A stretch of DNA of 64,000 nucleotides, taken from positions 1,426,001 to 1,490,000 of the forward strand of contig OZ242303.1 in NCBI GenBank assembly GCA_965207945.1, in the 5' to 3' direction. The position numbers were made by a program, and so were the translations under genes. Source of the stretch: JAAOII01 sp965207945 (GTDB taxonomy: Bacteria; Pseudomonadota; Gammaproteobacteria; CBDBNL01; JAAOII01). Below, in pieces: positions 53,821-63,476 of this stretch (positions are counted from its first letter, which is position 1; each line of letters starts with the position of its first letter). A model generated the notes under the pieces. The model was not told where the DNA came from and searched no databases. It was given only the letters and a program-made list of their open reading frames with translations.

Positions 53821-56800
53821 TTATTGACAACTTTCACAAGCAGGGTCATCAATGGAGCAAGCAGCGCCCTCTTTGAGCTCAAAATCTTCTATAACGGCGG
53901 TGCTTACTGAAACTTTGTGTTCATAATTGTGCTTAATGTTATCAGTGTTACCATTGCTGCTACTCAAAGTGCTCCCACCACCATTGCCGTTTGAATGGTC
54001 GTGATTGCCGTTTGCGCCATGACCATTTGTGCCGTGACCGTTTGCACCGTTACCATTTGTACCGTTACCACTTGTACCGTTGCCGTATGCGCCGTTACCA
54101 TTTGCACCGTTGTCGCCACTATTTGTGGGTTCAGACGTTCTTATTGCTTGCGTAACATCCACATTGCTAAGTTTCCCTCTATCTATAGTTGATTTTTCCG
54201 CACTAGTTGCAGACCTTGAACGTAAATAATAGGTTGTTTTTAATCCTTTGAGCCAAGCAAGTTTATACATTTCATCCAATTTTTTGCCGCTAGGTTCATG
54301 CATGTAAAGGTTAAGAGATTGCGCTTGGTCAATCCATTTTTGTCTTTTCGCCGCTGCTTCTATCAACCACTTGGGTTCTATCTCAAAAGAAGTGGCATAA
54401 AGCTCTTTCAGCTCCTGAGGAATTCGGTTTATATTCTGGACGCTCCCCTCATAGTATTTGAGGTCATTAATCATTACGTTATCCCATAGATCCAGTTTCT
54501 TAAGGTCATCTGCCAAATAATTGTTAACACAAGTGAACTCGCCAGAAAGGTTTGACTTTACGTATAGGTTCTGAAAAGTTGGTTCTATGGATTGAGTAAC
54601 CCCAGTTATGTTGGCTATAGTTGCTGTGGGAGCTATGGCAAGAACATTGGAATTGCGCATTTTCTGTTTACGTATCTTATTTCTTAATTCGTCCCAATTA
54701 AGTTTTGTATCAGTGTCTAAGTCCAGATTACCCTCCCCTCTGGCATCTCGCAAAAGCTCTATAGAATCAATGGGTAATATACCTTGCGACCATAAAGAAC
54801 CATCATAACTTTGATATGCTCCCCTTTCAACCGCCAAATCACTTGATGCCTCTAGTGCATAATAGCTTATTTGCTCCATTATCTCATCGGCAAACTCAAT
54901 CGCTTCAGGAGATGAAAGAGGTAGTTTCTTCATGTACAACACATCTTGAAAACCCATTATACCCAGCCCTATAGGTCTGTGCTTAAGGTTGGCATTGCGC
55001 GCCTCACGCACAGGATAGAAGTTAATGTCTATGACATTGTCTAACATACGAACCGCAGTAAATACTTTTTGCTTAAGTTTTTCGCGGTTAAGCTCTCCTT
55101 TTTTATTAAAGTATCTGGTTAGATTAATTGAACCTAAATTACATACTGCAATTTCCTTGGAGTTGGTGTTCAAGGTTATTTCAGTACATAAATTAGAAGA
55201 ATGTACCACTCCGCAATGCTGTTGTGGTGAGCGAATATTACATACGTCCTTGAAAGTTATCCATGGATGCCCTGTTTCAAATAACATTGATAACATCTTA
55301 CGCCATAATTCTTTGGCGGAAATTCTTTTGAAGTTGGTAAGCTCGCCTGCATCTGCCTTTGCTTCATAAGCGCAGTATTTTTCTTCAAAATCCTTGCCGT
55401 AACTATCGTGTAAATCTATAACATCAGATGGAGAGAATAAAGTCCACGAAGAATCCTGCATAACCCTTTTTACGAACAAGTCCGGCACCCAGTTAGCAGT
55501 GTTCATATCGTGAGTTCTACGTCTGTCATCCCCAGTATTCTTACGCAACTCAAGAAACTCTTCAATGTCTAAATGCCAGCTCTCAAGATAAGAACATAGA
55601 GCACCTTTACGTTTGCCCCCTTGATTAACTGCAATAGCCGTGTCGTTGGCAACTTTTAAGAATGGAACAACTCCTTGAGATCTGCCGTTGGTCCCTTTGA
55701 TATGCGCCCCCATAGAACGAACTGGAGTCCAATCATTGCCAAGCCCTCCTGCCCACTTGGAAAGCAACGCGTTGTCCTGCATAGATTTATATATGCCAAA
55801 TAAATCATCAGCTATTGTTGTCAAATAGCACGAAGACATCTGTGAGTGGACTGTGCCTGAATTAAACAATGTGGGAGTAGAACTCATATAATCAAACTCT
55901 GATAATTGATGATAAAACTCCAGAGCTCGCTTCTCTCTTTCGGGCTCGTTGATAGCCAATCCCATAGCAACTCGCATGAAGAATGTCTGCGGTAGTTCAA
56001 ATCTTATGTCATCTTCATGTAAAAAATATCTGTCGTATAGGGTCTGAAGGCCGAGATAAGTAAAATATTCGTCTCTTTGAGGTTTTATGCCTTTTGCCAA
56101 CGTCTCTAAGTCAAAAAGCAAAAGTTCTTTGTTTAATAATCCTACTGCTACTCCTCTTTCCAATGAGGCAGTGAATGCCTCAGCATAGCGGTCTTTTAAT
56201 TCATCAAGAGTGGTTCTTTCAGCTATATTTAGGGAGTTCAGTACTTGGTCTGCCAGTTTATTGAGTAATAATTTTGCAGTGACGTAAGTGTAATTGGGTT
56301 CTCGTTCTATGAAAGTCCGCGCTGACATTATAATCCCCTCGTCTACATCCGAAATGTTCATCCCCTCATAAAACCCTTTCAAGGAATCTTTGTATAAATC
56401 TTCCGCTAAGGTCCCATTAATGCCAGCACATGCTTTTGAGATCCTTTCTTTTATATGAGATTTGGCAAGTTTTTTCTGCTTTTTGGCGGCTTCTTCTTTA
56501 TTTGCTGAAGTTCCGTAACTGACTATGATATAGTCGTTTTCTTCGGCGGTAGGTCCCTTATCCTTTTTCTCGCGTTTTTCTTTTTGCTCTCTTTCTTTTG
56601 AACGCTCTTCGCGATACAGCACATAGCTTCTGGCTACTTTATGTTCGCCACTGCGCATCAAAGATAATTCCACTAAATCTTGAATTTCTTCAATATGGAC
56701 GGCACGAGGACCATTACGACGAGTTAGGACGTCGGTTATATTCTGGGTAAGTTGTTCTGAGCTTTCACGCACTCTGGAGGAAATTGATGCCTGACCTCCC

Positions 56801-57129
56801 TCTACTGCAATATAGGCACGGGATATGGCAATTATGATTTTTTCTTCATCATAAGGAACAACTGTTCCGCTTCTTTTTATTACTGAAAGAGTTCCAGGGG
56901 CTGATATTGTGGGTGGTGTTTCTCTATGTGTTTCCCTATGTGTATCATGATGTGTTTCTCTATGTGTGTCATGCGTCTCTATGTGTGTCTCTCTATGCCT
57001 GGGCTCGTCTTGTTGGTTTAATTGATTTTCTTGAACTTTTTGCAATGAATCGCTTTGATTTGACGATTTACTTGACGATTCGGTTGCTTTATCTGCAACC
57101 TTAGAAAAAATACCTTGCTCTGACTTCAT
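53821..57129 (-). CDS. nrdA: Ribonucleotide reductase large subunit, class Ic type
   Basis: Catalytic subunit reducing ribonucleoside diphosphates. The 1102 residues are much longer than E. coli NrdA (761) but near the Chlamydia protein. An N-terminal ATP-cone begins at SVIKRSGTVVPYDEEKI, a second cone-like region follows, then the catalytic barrel with SSCYLTTIADDLFG, the NLCTEI/AVCNLGS pair, the radical relay TTYYLRSRS and the C-terminal redox pair CESCQ. Two low-complexity parts are unusual: a RETH/DTH repeat (about residues 45-72, DNA 56915-57000) and an Asn-Gly repeat (DNA 53985-54115) before the C-terminal tail. Upstream are a good promoter and a 10-bp inverted repeat. Confidence 0.95.
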   Translation of the reverse strand: MKSEQGIFSKVADKATESSSKSSNQSDSLQKVQENQLNQQDEPRHRETHIETHDTHRETHHDTHRETHRETPPTISAPGTLSVIKRSGTVVPYDEEKIIIAISRAYIAVEGGQASISSRVRESSEQLTQNITDVLTRRNGPRAVHIEEIQDLVELSLMRSGEHKVARSYVLYREERSKEREQKEKREKKDKGPTAEENDYIIVSYGTSANKEEAAKKQKKLAKSHIKERISKACAGINGTLAEDLYKDSLKGFYEGMNISDVDEGIIMSARTFIEREPNYTYVTAKLLLNKLADQVLNSLNIAERTTLDELKDRYAEAFTASLERGVAVGLLNKELLLFDLETLAKGIKPQRDEYFTYLGLQTLYDRYFLHEDDIRFELPQTFFMRVAMGLAINEPEREKRALEFYHQLSEFDYMSSTPTLFNSGTVHSQMSSCYLTTIADDLFGIYKSMQDNALLSKWAGGLGNDWTPVRSMGAHIKGTNGRSQGVVPFLKVANDTAIAVNQGGKRKGALCSYLESWHLDIEEFLELRKNTGDDRRRTHDMNTANWVPDLFVKRVMQDSSWTLFSPSDVIDLHDSYGKDFEEKYCAYEAKADAGELTNFKRISAKELWRKMLSMLFETGHPWITFKDVCNIRSPQQHCGVVHSSNLCTEITLNTNSKEIAVCNLGSINLTRYFNKKGELNREKLKQKVFTAVRMLDNVIDINFYPVREARNANLKHRPIGLGIMGFQDVLYMKKLPLSSPEAIEFADEIMEQISYYALEASSDLAVERGAYQSYDGSLWSQGILPIDSIELLRDARGEGNLDLDTDTKLNWDELRNKIRKQKMRNSNVLAIAPTATIANITGVTQSIEPTFQNLYVKSNLSGEFTCVNNYLADDLKKLDLWDNVMINDLKYYEGSVQNINRIPQELKELYATSFEIEPKWLIEAAAKRQKWIDQAQSLNLYMHEPSGKKLDEMYKLAWLKGLKTTYYLRSRSATSAEKSTIDRGKLSNVDVTQAIRTSEPTNSGDNGANGNGAYGNGTSGNGTNGNGANGHGTNGHGANGNHDHSNGNGGGSTLSSSNGNTDNIKHNYEHKVSVSTAVIEDFELKEGAACSIDDPACESCQ

Positions 57130-57163
57130 TTGCGACTTACCCTAATATCATTATAAACTCCAA

Positions 57164-57189
57164 ATTTAGGAAATTTGCGTTTCCTAAAT
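57164..57189. promoter_or_regulatory. Perfect inverted repeat in the nrdA 5' leader
   Basis: Arms ATTTAGGAAA (57164-57173) and TTTCCTAAAT (57180-57189), loop TTTGCG, located 35-60 nt upstream of the nrdA ATG and downstream of the predicted promoter. No T-tract follows on the transcribed strand. It may be an operator for a dimeric repressor or an RNA hairpin; it does not match the NrdR box consensus as I recall it. Confidence 0.55.
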
Positions 57190-57232
57190 CTACACCATCA
57201 TACTATTACATAAATGTATTATAGATGAATAT

Positions 57233-57261
57233 AGTATAAATATACATTTAAATTAAGTCAA
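57233..57261 (-). promoter_or_regulatory. nrdA promoter
   Basis: Minus strand TTGACT (57256-57261), exact 17-bp spacer, TATACT (57233-57238). Predicted start near 57226 leaves a leader of about 97 nt, unlike the leaderless pattern of most other genes here, and the inverted repeat lies within it. Confidence 0.65.
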
Positions 57262-57313
57262 TAATTATCTGATTTATTTAATGGGAATTCGGTAATTAAT
57301 GCAATATTTTTAA

Positions 57314-60079
57314 TTATTCTTCCTCATGCTCTGGTTCATCACCTAATTTATCTGTTGTTGATTCTGTTATTGCGCTTGTTGTTGCATCTGTTGTTTCTGT
57401 TGCTTCCGTTGTTTCTGTTGTCTCGCCAGTTATTGTACCCTCAGTTTCATCTTCTGCCCCATCCCCTAAGTCGCTCTTGTATATAGGGCTAATGCCTTCA
57501 ATTCTTCCTCCTTCTTCAAGGCGAGTAAGGATAACTCCTCGCGCTGCTCTCCCTTGAACTGGAATTCCCGCTACACTCGTGCGCATTAGTTGACCATTTT
57601 CTTTGATTATCATAAGTTCATCATCAGCATTTACTGGGCATGCTCCAACAATACTGCGATTATCCTCAGTTATTTTCATTACCATCATGCCTTTCCCTCC
57701 TCGTCCTTTAACAGAGAAGTCTTCTAAGCGAGTTCTTTTAGCACTGCCTGCCTCAGATATAACCACCAGATGAGAATGCTGCTTGGTAGGCATCATTGCT
57801 ATAAGGCGAGCATCGCTTTTTATCTTAAGACCGCGTACTCCACGTGCCGCGCGTCCCTGGGGACGAAAGTCGCTCTCTTTGGATTTTAGCCCCCTCCCTT
57901 CTGATGAAACCAGTAAAATCTCATCGGAACCATCTGTTTCTATTGCAGCGACTAATTCTCTGCCATTCATTCCCATGATAGTTATCCCGCTACGTCTGGC
58001 GCGAGCAAAATGCTGGGCATCTATTCTTTTAACCATGCCATCAGAAGTTGCAAGCATGATAAATTTATTGCTGGGCTCGGTTTTACCGTCCTTACCGTCT
58101 TTTAGCCCTATATCCGATTTGTCCTTGCCGCGTAATTCACTCCATGGCAACATTGAAACAATTCTTTCTCCTTCACTTAGCGGTAAATAATTAACCATGG
58201 GCTTGCCTTTGGCAAGCCGACTGGATGTGGGGATATCATAGCACCTAAGCCAATAAAGACGCCCTATGTTGCTAAAACACAAGATAGTATCATGACTATT
58301 GGCGGCAATTAGCTGCTCAATATAATCATCTTCTTTAAGACCTGCAGCGCTAATTCCTGTGCCACCGCGTCTTTGAGTGCGAAATGTTTCGCGATATTGC
58401 GATTTAATATAACCCGCACGGGACAGAGTAATCAACATATCTTCGGGCTTAATAAGGTCTAAGATGCTCATATCACGTCTAACATCAATTATCTTAGAAC
58501 GACGCTCGTCACCATATTCTTCTTTAATATCTTGTAATTCCTGACAAATCAATGCCTTCATTCTATCGGGGTTGCCCAGTATATCAAGCAGGTCAGCAAT
58601 TGTGTTTAATAATTCTACATATTGGTCTTTAAGCTTTTCTCTTTCCATAGAGGTTAACCGTTGCAACCTTAATTCCAAAATTGCTTGGGCTTGCTGTGGG
58701 GATAGGCAGTATAGTCGTTCGCTCTCGCCTTCTTTTGTAGCTATAAGTCCGTATTCTTGCGGCAGGTCTAATGGCCTGATGTCTTCCCCTGTGGACTTGT
58801 CTAAAATATCAATTATCGCGGTTGCCTTCCATTTGTGCGCTAAAAGACGCTGTTTTGCCTCCTGAACTGTCGGCGATGATTTAATCATCGCTATAACTTC
58901 ATCAACATTAGCAATGGCAATAGCCAAGCCCTCCAATAAATGAGCGCGACTGCGCGCTTGACGCAATAGATACGAAGTGCGTCTAGTTACTACCGCTCGT
59001 CTATGTTTGACAAACTCACTAAGAATAAGCTTAAGATTAAGTAGACGCGGTCTGCCATCAACAATCGCAACCATATTAATGGGGAAGCTGCTTTCCAGTG
59101 CTGTGTGCTTGAATAGGTTATTTATAATTACATCTACAATAGTGCCTCTTTTTAATTCAATAACTACACGAATGCCTTCTTTATTACTCTCGTCTCTTAG
59201 GTCAGAAATGCCATCAATTTTTTGCGCCCGCACTAAATCTGCTATGTTCTCAAGCAGGGTCGCTTTGTTAACTCTATAGGGAATCTCTTCTACTACTATA
59301 CGATATCGCTCATCACGCATTTCCTCCACGCTATGCTTGGCTCGCATATAAACCGTCCCTCTGCCTGTCTCATAAGCACGGGCAATTTCTTGGCTGTAAT
59401 TTATGTATGCCGCAGTGGGAAAATCCGGTGCTGGGATGTGCTTCATTAACTCGGCAATTGTGATGTTGGGGTTGTCAATTAAAGCCAAGCAGCCATCTAT
59501 AACTTCGCTTAGATTGTGAGTGGGGATATTGGTTGCCATGCCAACCGCAATACCTGATGCTCCATTAACTAATAAATTAGGAATACATGCTGGAAGAAAC
59601 TCTGGCATGGTTTCGCTGCCATCATAATTGGGGACAAAATCTACCGTGTCTTTATCTAAATCATCTAAAAAAGTGTGGGCAATCTTAGTTTGGCGAATCT
59701 CAGTGTATCTCATTGCCGCCGCCATATCCCCATCTATAGAACCGAAGTTGCCTTGTCCATCAACTAAAAGATAACGCATGGCGAAGTCCTGAGCCATACG
59801 CACTATGGTGTCGTAAACAGCAGCATCACCATGAGGATGGTACTTACCTATTACATCCCCTACAATGCGAGCAGATTTTTTATGTGGTTTGTTGTAATCA
59901 TTCTTGAGATTATGCATCGCATAAAGAACCCGCCGATGAACTGGCTTCAAGCCATCACGCACATCTGGCAGAGCTCGTCCTACTATGACACTCATAGCAT
60001 AATCAAGATAAGATTGTTTTACCTCATCTTGAATTTCTATTCTTGTTATATTTTTGATTTCTGTATTATCTTCTGGCAC
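57314..60079 (-). CDS. gyrA: DNA gyrase subunit A
   Basis: Type II topoisomerase subunit that cuts and rejoins DNA. The 921 residues have the quinolone-pocket region GDVIGKYHPHGDAAVYDTIVRMAQDF, the catalytic tyrosine in AAMRYTEIR, and the gyrase-specific GyrA box QRRGGTG in the C-terminal beta-pinwheel, which separates it from ParC. The residue matching E. coli Ser83 is Ala, while the Asp87 equivalent is kept. The C-terminal tail has a Thr/Glu/Ala repeat (DNA 57355-57440). The start is GTG at 60079. nrdA follows after a 184-bp gap, the gyrA-nrdAB order seen in other gammaproteobacteria. Confidence 0.95.
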   Translation of the reverse strand: MPEDNTEIKNITRIEIQDEVKQSYLDYAMSVIVGRALPDVRDGLKPVHRRVLYAMHNLKNDYNKPHKKSARIVGDVIGKYHPHGDAAVYDTIVRMAQDFAMRYLLVDGQGNFGSIDGDMAAAMRYTEIRQTKIAHTFLDDLDKDTVDFVPNYDGSETMPEFLPACIPNLLVNGASGIAVGMATNIPTHNLSEVIDGCLALIDNPNITIAELMKHIPAPDFPTAAYINYSQEIARAYETGRGTVYMRAKHSVEEMRDERYRIVVEEIPYRVNKATLLENIADLVRAQKIDGISDLRDESNKEGIRVVIELKRGTIVDVIINNLFKHTALESSFPINMVAIVDGRPRLLNLKLILSEFVKHRRAVVTRRTSYLLRQARSRAHLLEGLAIAIANVDEVIAMIKSSPTVQEAKQRLLAHKWKATAIIDILDKSTGEDIRPLDLPQEYGLIATKEGESERLYCLSPQQAQAILELRLQRLTSMEREKLKDQYVELLNTIADLLDILGNPDRMKALICQELQDIKEEYGDERRSKIIDVRRDMSILDLIKPEDMLITLSRAGYIKSQYRETFRTQRRGGTGISAAGLKEDDYIEQLIAANSHDTILCFSNIGRLYWLRCYDIPTSSRLAKGKPMVNYLPLSEGERIVSMLPWSELRGKDKSDIGLKDGKDGKTEPSNKFIMLATSDGMVKRIDAQHFARARRSGITIMGMNGRELVAAIETDGSDEILLVSSEGRGLKSKESDFRPQGRAARGVRGLKIKSDARLIAMMPTKQHSHLVVISEAGSAKRTRLEDFSVKGRGGKGMMVMKITEDNRSIVGACPVNADDELMIIKENGQLMRTSVAGIPVQGRAARGVILTRLEEGGRIEGISPIYKSDLGDGAEDETEGTITGETTETTEATETTDATTSAITESTTDKLGDEPEHEEE

Positions 60080-60367
60080 TATTAAAAACCGTTCTGGAAT
60101 AAATGAAAAATGTCCTTGCTATGAGTAAGCCGCGTTAATACTGATGCGTTAATACTAAAAGTACCTTCAACTAAAATAACAATAGACATAAAAATTATAA
60201 CACAGATAGTCCCCTGTATATTTCTAATTTATAGATTATTGCAAACCTATTCCTGCCTTGCAGGAGCTAATTGTAAATTTTGTAATAGTTGTTAAATCCA
60301 CTTGAATTAATGTTTCAAGCATATAATATTGACAATTATTAATATTACAACCTTAGAGGAATTAAAT
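60080..60367. promoter_or_regulatory. Divergent gyrA/ABC-importer regulatory gap
   Basis: On the plus strand TATAAT (60322-60327) would give a leader of about 34 nt to the binding-protein ATG at 60368, with Shine-Dalgarno AGAGGA at 60355-60360. A hairpin TCCTGC-CTT-GCAGGA lies at 60251-60265 and could be an operator. A TTGACA at 60329-60334 has no matching -10. No clear gyrA promoter was found and no gene is apparent. Confidence 0.45.
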
Positions 60368-61660
60368 ATGAAATATTATATAAATATAAAAATTATCATC
60401 AGAGCTCTTGCTATGATGGTTTTGATGAGCACTTCATCAATTATATTAGCCGAAACTATCTTTATCAGCGATCAGTTGCGCCCAATTGAGGAAGCACAGA
60501 AAGTTCGCAATGTGATACTTAAAAGCTTTACCGATAAAGTAAAATTTGTCCCCGAAGAGGGTCCTATTTTGGTAACTAAGATCATTGCAGAACAGCAAGC
60601 CGGTAAGGGTTCTGTTCACGTTATTGGTTCTTTACACGGAACTTTTCCTGTCTTGAATGAAGCAAATGCTCTCAGTGATGTGGGTGGTTTAATGGCTAAG
60701 TTGAAAAAACGCGGCTTTAGTGATACCTTTGCTAATCTTGCAAAAATAGGCGGGACTTCACAAAAATACATTCCTTGGATGCAAGCCACCTATATAATGG
60801 CTGCGAATAAAAAGGCGATGAAATACCTGCCAAAAGGAGCAGATATTAATCTTCTCTCTTATTCACAGTTAAAAGAATGGGCAAAAAATATCCATGATGA
60901 TACAGGCAAAAGAGCTCTTGGTTTCCCTGCAGGTCCTAAAGGACTTATGCATAGATTCTTTCAGGGTTATTTATATCCTTCGTATACTGATGGAGTAGTC
61001 AGAACATTTAAGAGTGATGATGCTGCAGAGATGTGGGCTGATTTCCGTGACTTATGGAAATATGTGAGCCCCCGCTCTACTACTTATGAGTTTATGCAAG
61101 AACCATTGTTAGCTGAAGAAGTGTGGATTGCTTTTGACCATACTGCTCGCTTAAAGAATGCCTTCGCACAAAAACCAAATGACTTTGTTGGCTTTGCAGC
61201 TCCAGCTGCCAAGCATGGACGCGGTTTTATGCCAGTAATAGTTGGGTTAGCAATACCTGAAAATACGCCGGATCGCGCCGCATCAGAAAGGTTAATTGAC
61301 CACTTGACTAAGAGTTCTATTCAAAGAATTGCTCTGCGAGAAGTAGGATTCTATCCAGTGGTAACTGCTAACACCAAAGGAATGCCAGCAGATGTTCGTC
61401 TTTCAGCAGCGGCTATTAGTGCCCAGGCGAACTCGCCAGATGCAAACCCAGGACTATTGCCAGTTGGTTTAGGTGATAAAAGTGGCGCTTTTTCTAAAGT
61501 GTATCGCGACACCTTTCAGCTGATAGTCCTAGAAAATCAGGACATCCAGAAATCTCTCAAAAGACAGGCAAGAGTGCTTAACCGCATAATGAAGCAAACC
61601 AAGGCACCCTGCTGGGCGCCAGATGCTTCAAGTGGCAGTAAGCCATGTCCAGTAGAGTAA
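60368..61660 (+). CDS. ABC transporter substrate-binding protein, carbohydrate (CUT1) type
   Basis: Periplasmic binding protein of an importer. The 430 residues from ATG 60368 start with a Sec signal peptide (about 28 residues, cleavage after ILA before ETIF). The body resembles family 1 solute-binding proteins: ILVTKIIAEQQAGKGSVHVI in the first lobe, WMQATYIMAANKKAMKYLP, and AFDHTARLKNAF in the second. The C-terminus has a Cys pair (CWAPDASSGSKPC) that could form a disulfide. Start is supported by AGAGGA seven nt upstream, one of few real Shine-Dalgarno sites here. A strong hairpin follows the gene. Sugar or polyol is likely; the exact ligand is unknown. Confidence 0.85.
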   Translation: MKYYINIKIIIRALAMMVLMSTSSIILAETIFISDQLRPIEEAQKVRNVILKSFTDKVKFVPEEGPILVTKIIAEQQAGKGSVHVIGSLHGTFPVLNEANALSDVGGLMAKLKKRGFSDTFANLAKIGGTSQKYIPWMQATYIMAANKKAMKYLPKGADINLLSYSQLKEWAKNIHDDTGKRALGFPAGPKGLMHRFFQGYLYPSYTDGVVRTFKSDDAAEMWADFRDLWKYVSPRSTTYEFMQEPLLAEEVWIAFDHTARLKNAFAQKPNDFVGFAAPAAKHGRGFMPVIVGLAIPENTPDRAASERLIDHLTKSSIQRIALREVGFYPVVTANTKGMPADVRLSAAAISAQANSPDANPGLLPVGLGDKSGAFSKVYRDTFQLIVLENQDIQKSLKRQARVLNRIMKQTKAPCWAPDASSGSKPCPVE

Positions 61661-61699
61661 CAGCTAAATACCTCCCATAAGTATGGAGAGGGCTTACAA

Positions 61700-61740
61700 A
61701 GCTAAAGCAGGGGGATTTTATTTCCCTGCTTTTAGCTTGT
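61700..61740 (+). terminator. Stem-loop after the binding-protein gene
   Basis: Left arm AGCTAAAGCAGGG (61700-61712) pairs with CCCTGC plus TTTTAGCT (61724-61737) with one bulged T; loop of 11 nt; then T-rich sequence. It looks like an intrinsic terminator or attenuator that would keep the binding protein more abundant than the permeases. A smaller repeat CAGATT/AATCTG (61760-61779) follows. Confidence 0.7.
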
Positions 61741-61806
61741 TTATTTTAGCCACGATTTACAGATTAACTTTTAAATCTGACGGATAATAAAGGAGAAATA
61801 ATAAAG

Positions 61807-62679
61807 ATGAAAATATTTTCACAACTTGGTAATGATAGATTAATTCCCTATCTGTTGATATTACCAAGTACGCTTTTTATCTTTATTGTTTTTCTTATTC
61901 CTGTATTTGAAACAATCATATTAGCTTTTCGTGATTTTGATAATAATTGGAGTACAGAGAATTTCATAATTGCCGCAGAGGATATTAACTTTACCCCCTC
62001 ATTGCGTAACACTATGCTGCTTCTGGTGGCGGTTGTTGGTGTTCAAACCTGCTTAGCACTGGGCATGGCTATGATGCTAACCAAAATGAAAAGGGGCAGG
62101 AATATTTATCTGTATATATGGACCATTCCTCTCGGAATATCCGATTTAGCTGGAGGTCTTGTTTGGCTTGCCCTGTTAACAGAGAGTGGATATATCAATT
62201 CTATGCTTTATCATTTGGGGATTATAGATAAGCCAACCTTGTGGCTAAGTTATGAGTCCCCTATTATTTTGTTCGCCGCAATAGCTATTGCCGAAATATG
62301 GCGTTCTACAGCTGTGGTTATGGTGATTTTGGTGGCGGGAGTGCAACTAATTCCCAAAGAGTATAATGAGGCGGCTCAGGTTTTTGGCGCCAGTGCCTGG
62401 CAAAGATTCGTAAAAGTTACCTTGCCGCTGCTTAAGCCCAGCATTCAAACAGCTCTGATTCTGCGAACTATCTTGGCGTTAGAGGTGTTTGCAGTAGTGA
62501 TTGCATTGGCGGGAAATGATTTTAGAGTTTTGGTGCAAGAGACCTATTTATGGCAGTTTCATTATCGTGATAGCGGAGTCGCTGCAGTTTATGCTTTGTT
62601 AATTTTTGCCCTTTCAGTGGCTGCCACATTATTTTATTTATCAGTTATTCGGGTTAAAAAAGAGGCGCAAACCACATGA
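61807..62679 (+). CDS. ABC transporter permease, MalF-like
   Basis: First membrane subunit of the importer. The 290 residues have six predicted helices and the cytoplasmic EAA loop NEAAQVFGASAWQRFVKVTLPLLKPS (about residues 192-217), which contacts the ATPase. It belongs to the sugar-type (CUT1) family. Start supported by AGGAG at 61791-61795, 11 nt before the ATG. Its stop overlaps the next permease by 4 nt. Confidence 0.9.
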   Translation: MKIFSQLGNDRLIPYLLILPSTLFIFIVFLIPVFETIILAFRDFDNNWSTENFIIAAEDINFTPSLRNTMLLLVAVVGVQTCLALGMAMMLTKMKRGRNIYLYIWTIPLGISDLAGGLVWLALLTESGYINSMLYHLGIIDKPTLWLSYESPIILFAAIAIAEIWRSTAVVMVILVAGVQLIPKEYNEAAQVFGASAWQRFVKVTLPLLKPSIQTALILRTILALEVFAVVIALAGNDFRVLVQETYLWQFHYRDSGVAAVYALLIFALSVAATLFYLSVIRVKKEAQTT

Positions 62680-63476
62680 TAAGCACTACAAAGATAATAT
62701 ATCTGCTGGCAGCAATTGCCAGCGCTTGGGTACTCTTCCCTATATATCTAATAGCAATTTCTGCCATGCAGACCAGTGAAGGAATTTACGCTTGGCCTAA
62801 ATCTCTGTTTCCCGCATTGTCTTTGGATACCCTCACTTTCTTTTTCAAAGTCCCAGAAGTTTGGAAGTCCACTCTTAATAGCATATATGCCGCAGTGATG
62901 ACTATGATAATCGCTGTAGCACTGGGGGCTCCTGCTGGATATGCCATGGCGCGCTATGACTTTAAGGGCAAGTCAATATATAGGATAACTGTCTTAACCA
63001 CTCGGGCTTTCCCTGTCGCTTTACTTGCCTTACCTTTGGCAGTTAGATTTATTAAACTTGGCATTTACGACTCTATATTTGGCGTGGCATTGGTTCATAG
63101 TATTTTAGCTATGCCCTTTTCGGTTCTTATAACCTATAGTTTGTTTCTTGGCATTCCTAAAGAACTTGAAGAGGCAGCATGGACTCTTGGTTGCTCGCGC
63201 CTGAAAGCATTTTTCTATGTTGTGATGCCTTTAGCACTGCCAAGCATAGCCGCTACTGCAATTTTTGCTTTTATTATTTCATGGAATGAAGTTTTTGCGG
63301 CGGCAGTGCTAACAACTCAAAACCGCACACTACCAGCTTATCTAATATCTGGCTTAAATGAAGCTCCGCTGCATTTTCGCTTTGCTGGCGGTTTCTTTCT
63401 AATAATGCCATCACTAATTTTTATTTTCATAGTACGCAAATATCTTTTTAGTATGTGGGGTATTTCCAACAGATAA
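62676..63476 (+). CDS. ABC transporter permease, MalG-like
   Basis: Second membrane subunit of the importer, 266 residues with six helices. The EAA loop reads EEAAWTLGCSRLKAFFYVVMPLALPS (about residues 168-193). It overlaps the first permease by ATGA, implying coupled translation and equal stoichiometry. Its last few codons fall in the first copy of a 223-bp tandem duplication, and the ending MWGISNR is intact. Confidence 0.9.
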   Translation: MISTTKIIYLLAAIASAWVLFPIYLIAISAMQTSEGIYAWPKSLFPALSLDTLTFFFKVPEVWKSTLNSIYAAVMTMIIAVALGAPAGYAMARYDFKGKSIYRITVLTTRAFPVALLALPLAVRFIKLGIYDSIFGVALVHSILAMPFSVLITYSLFLGIPKELEEAAWTLGCSRLKAFFYVVMPLALPSIAATAIFAFIISWNEVFAAAVLTTQNRTLPAYLISGLNEAPLHFRFAGGFFLIMPSLIFIFIVRKYLFSMWGISNR

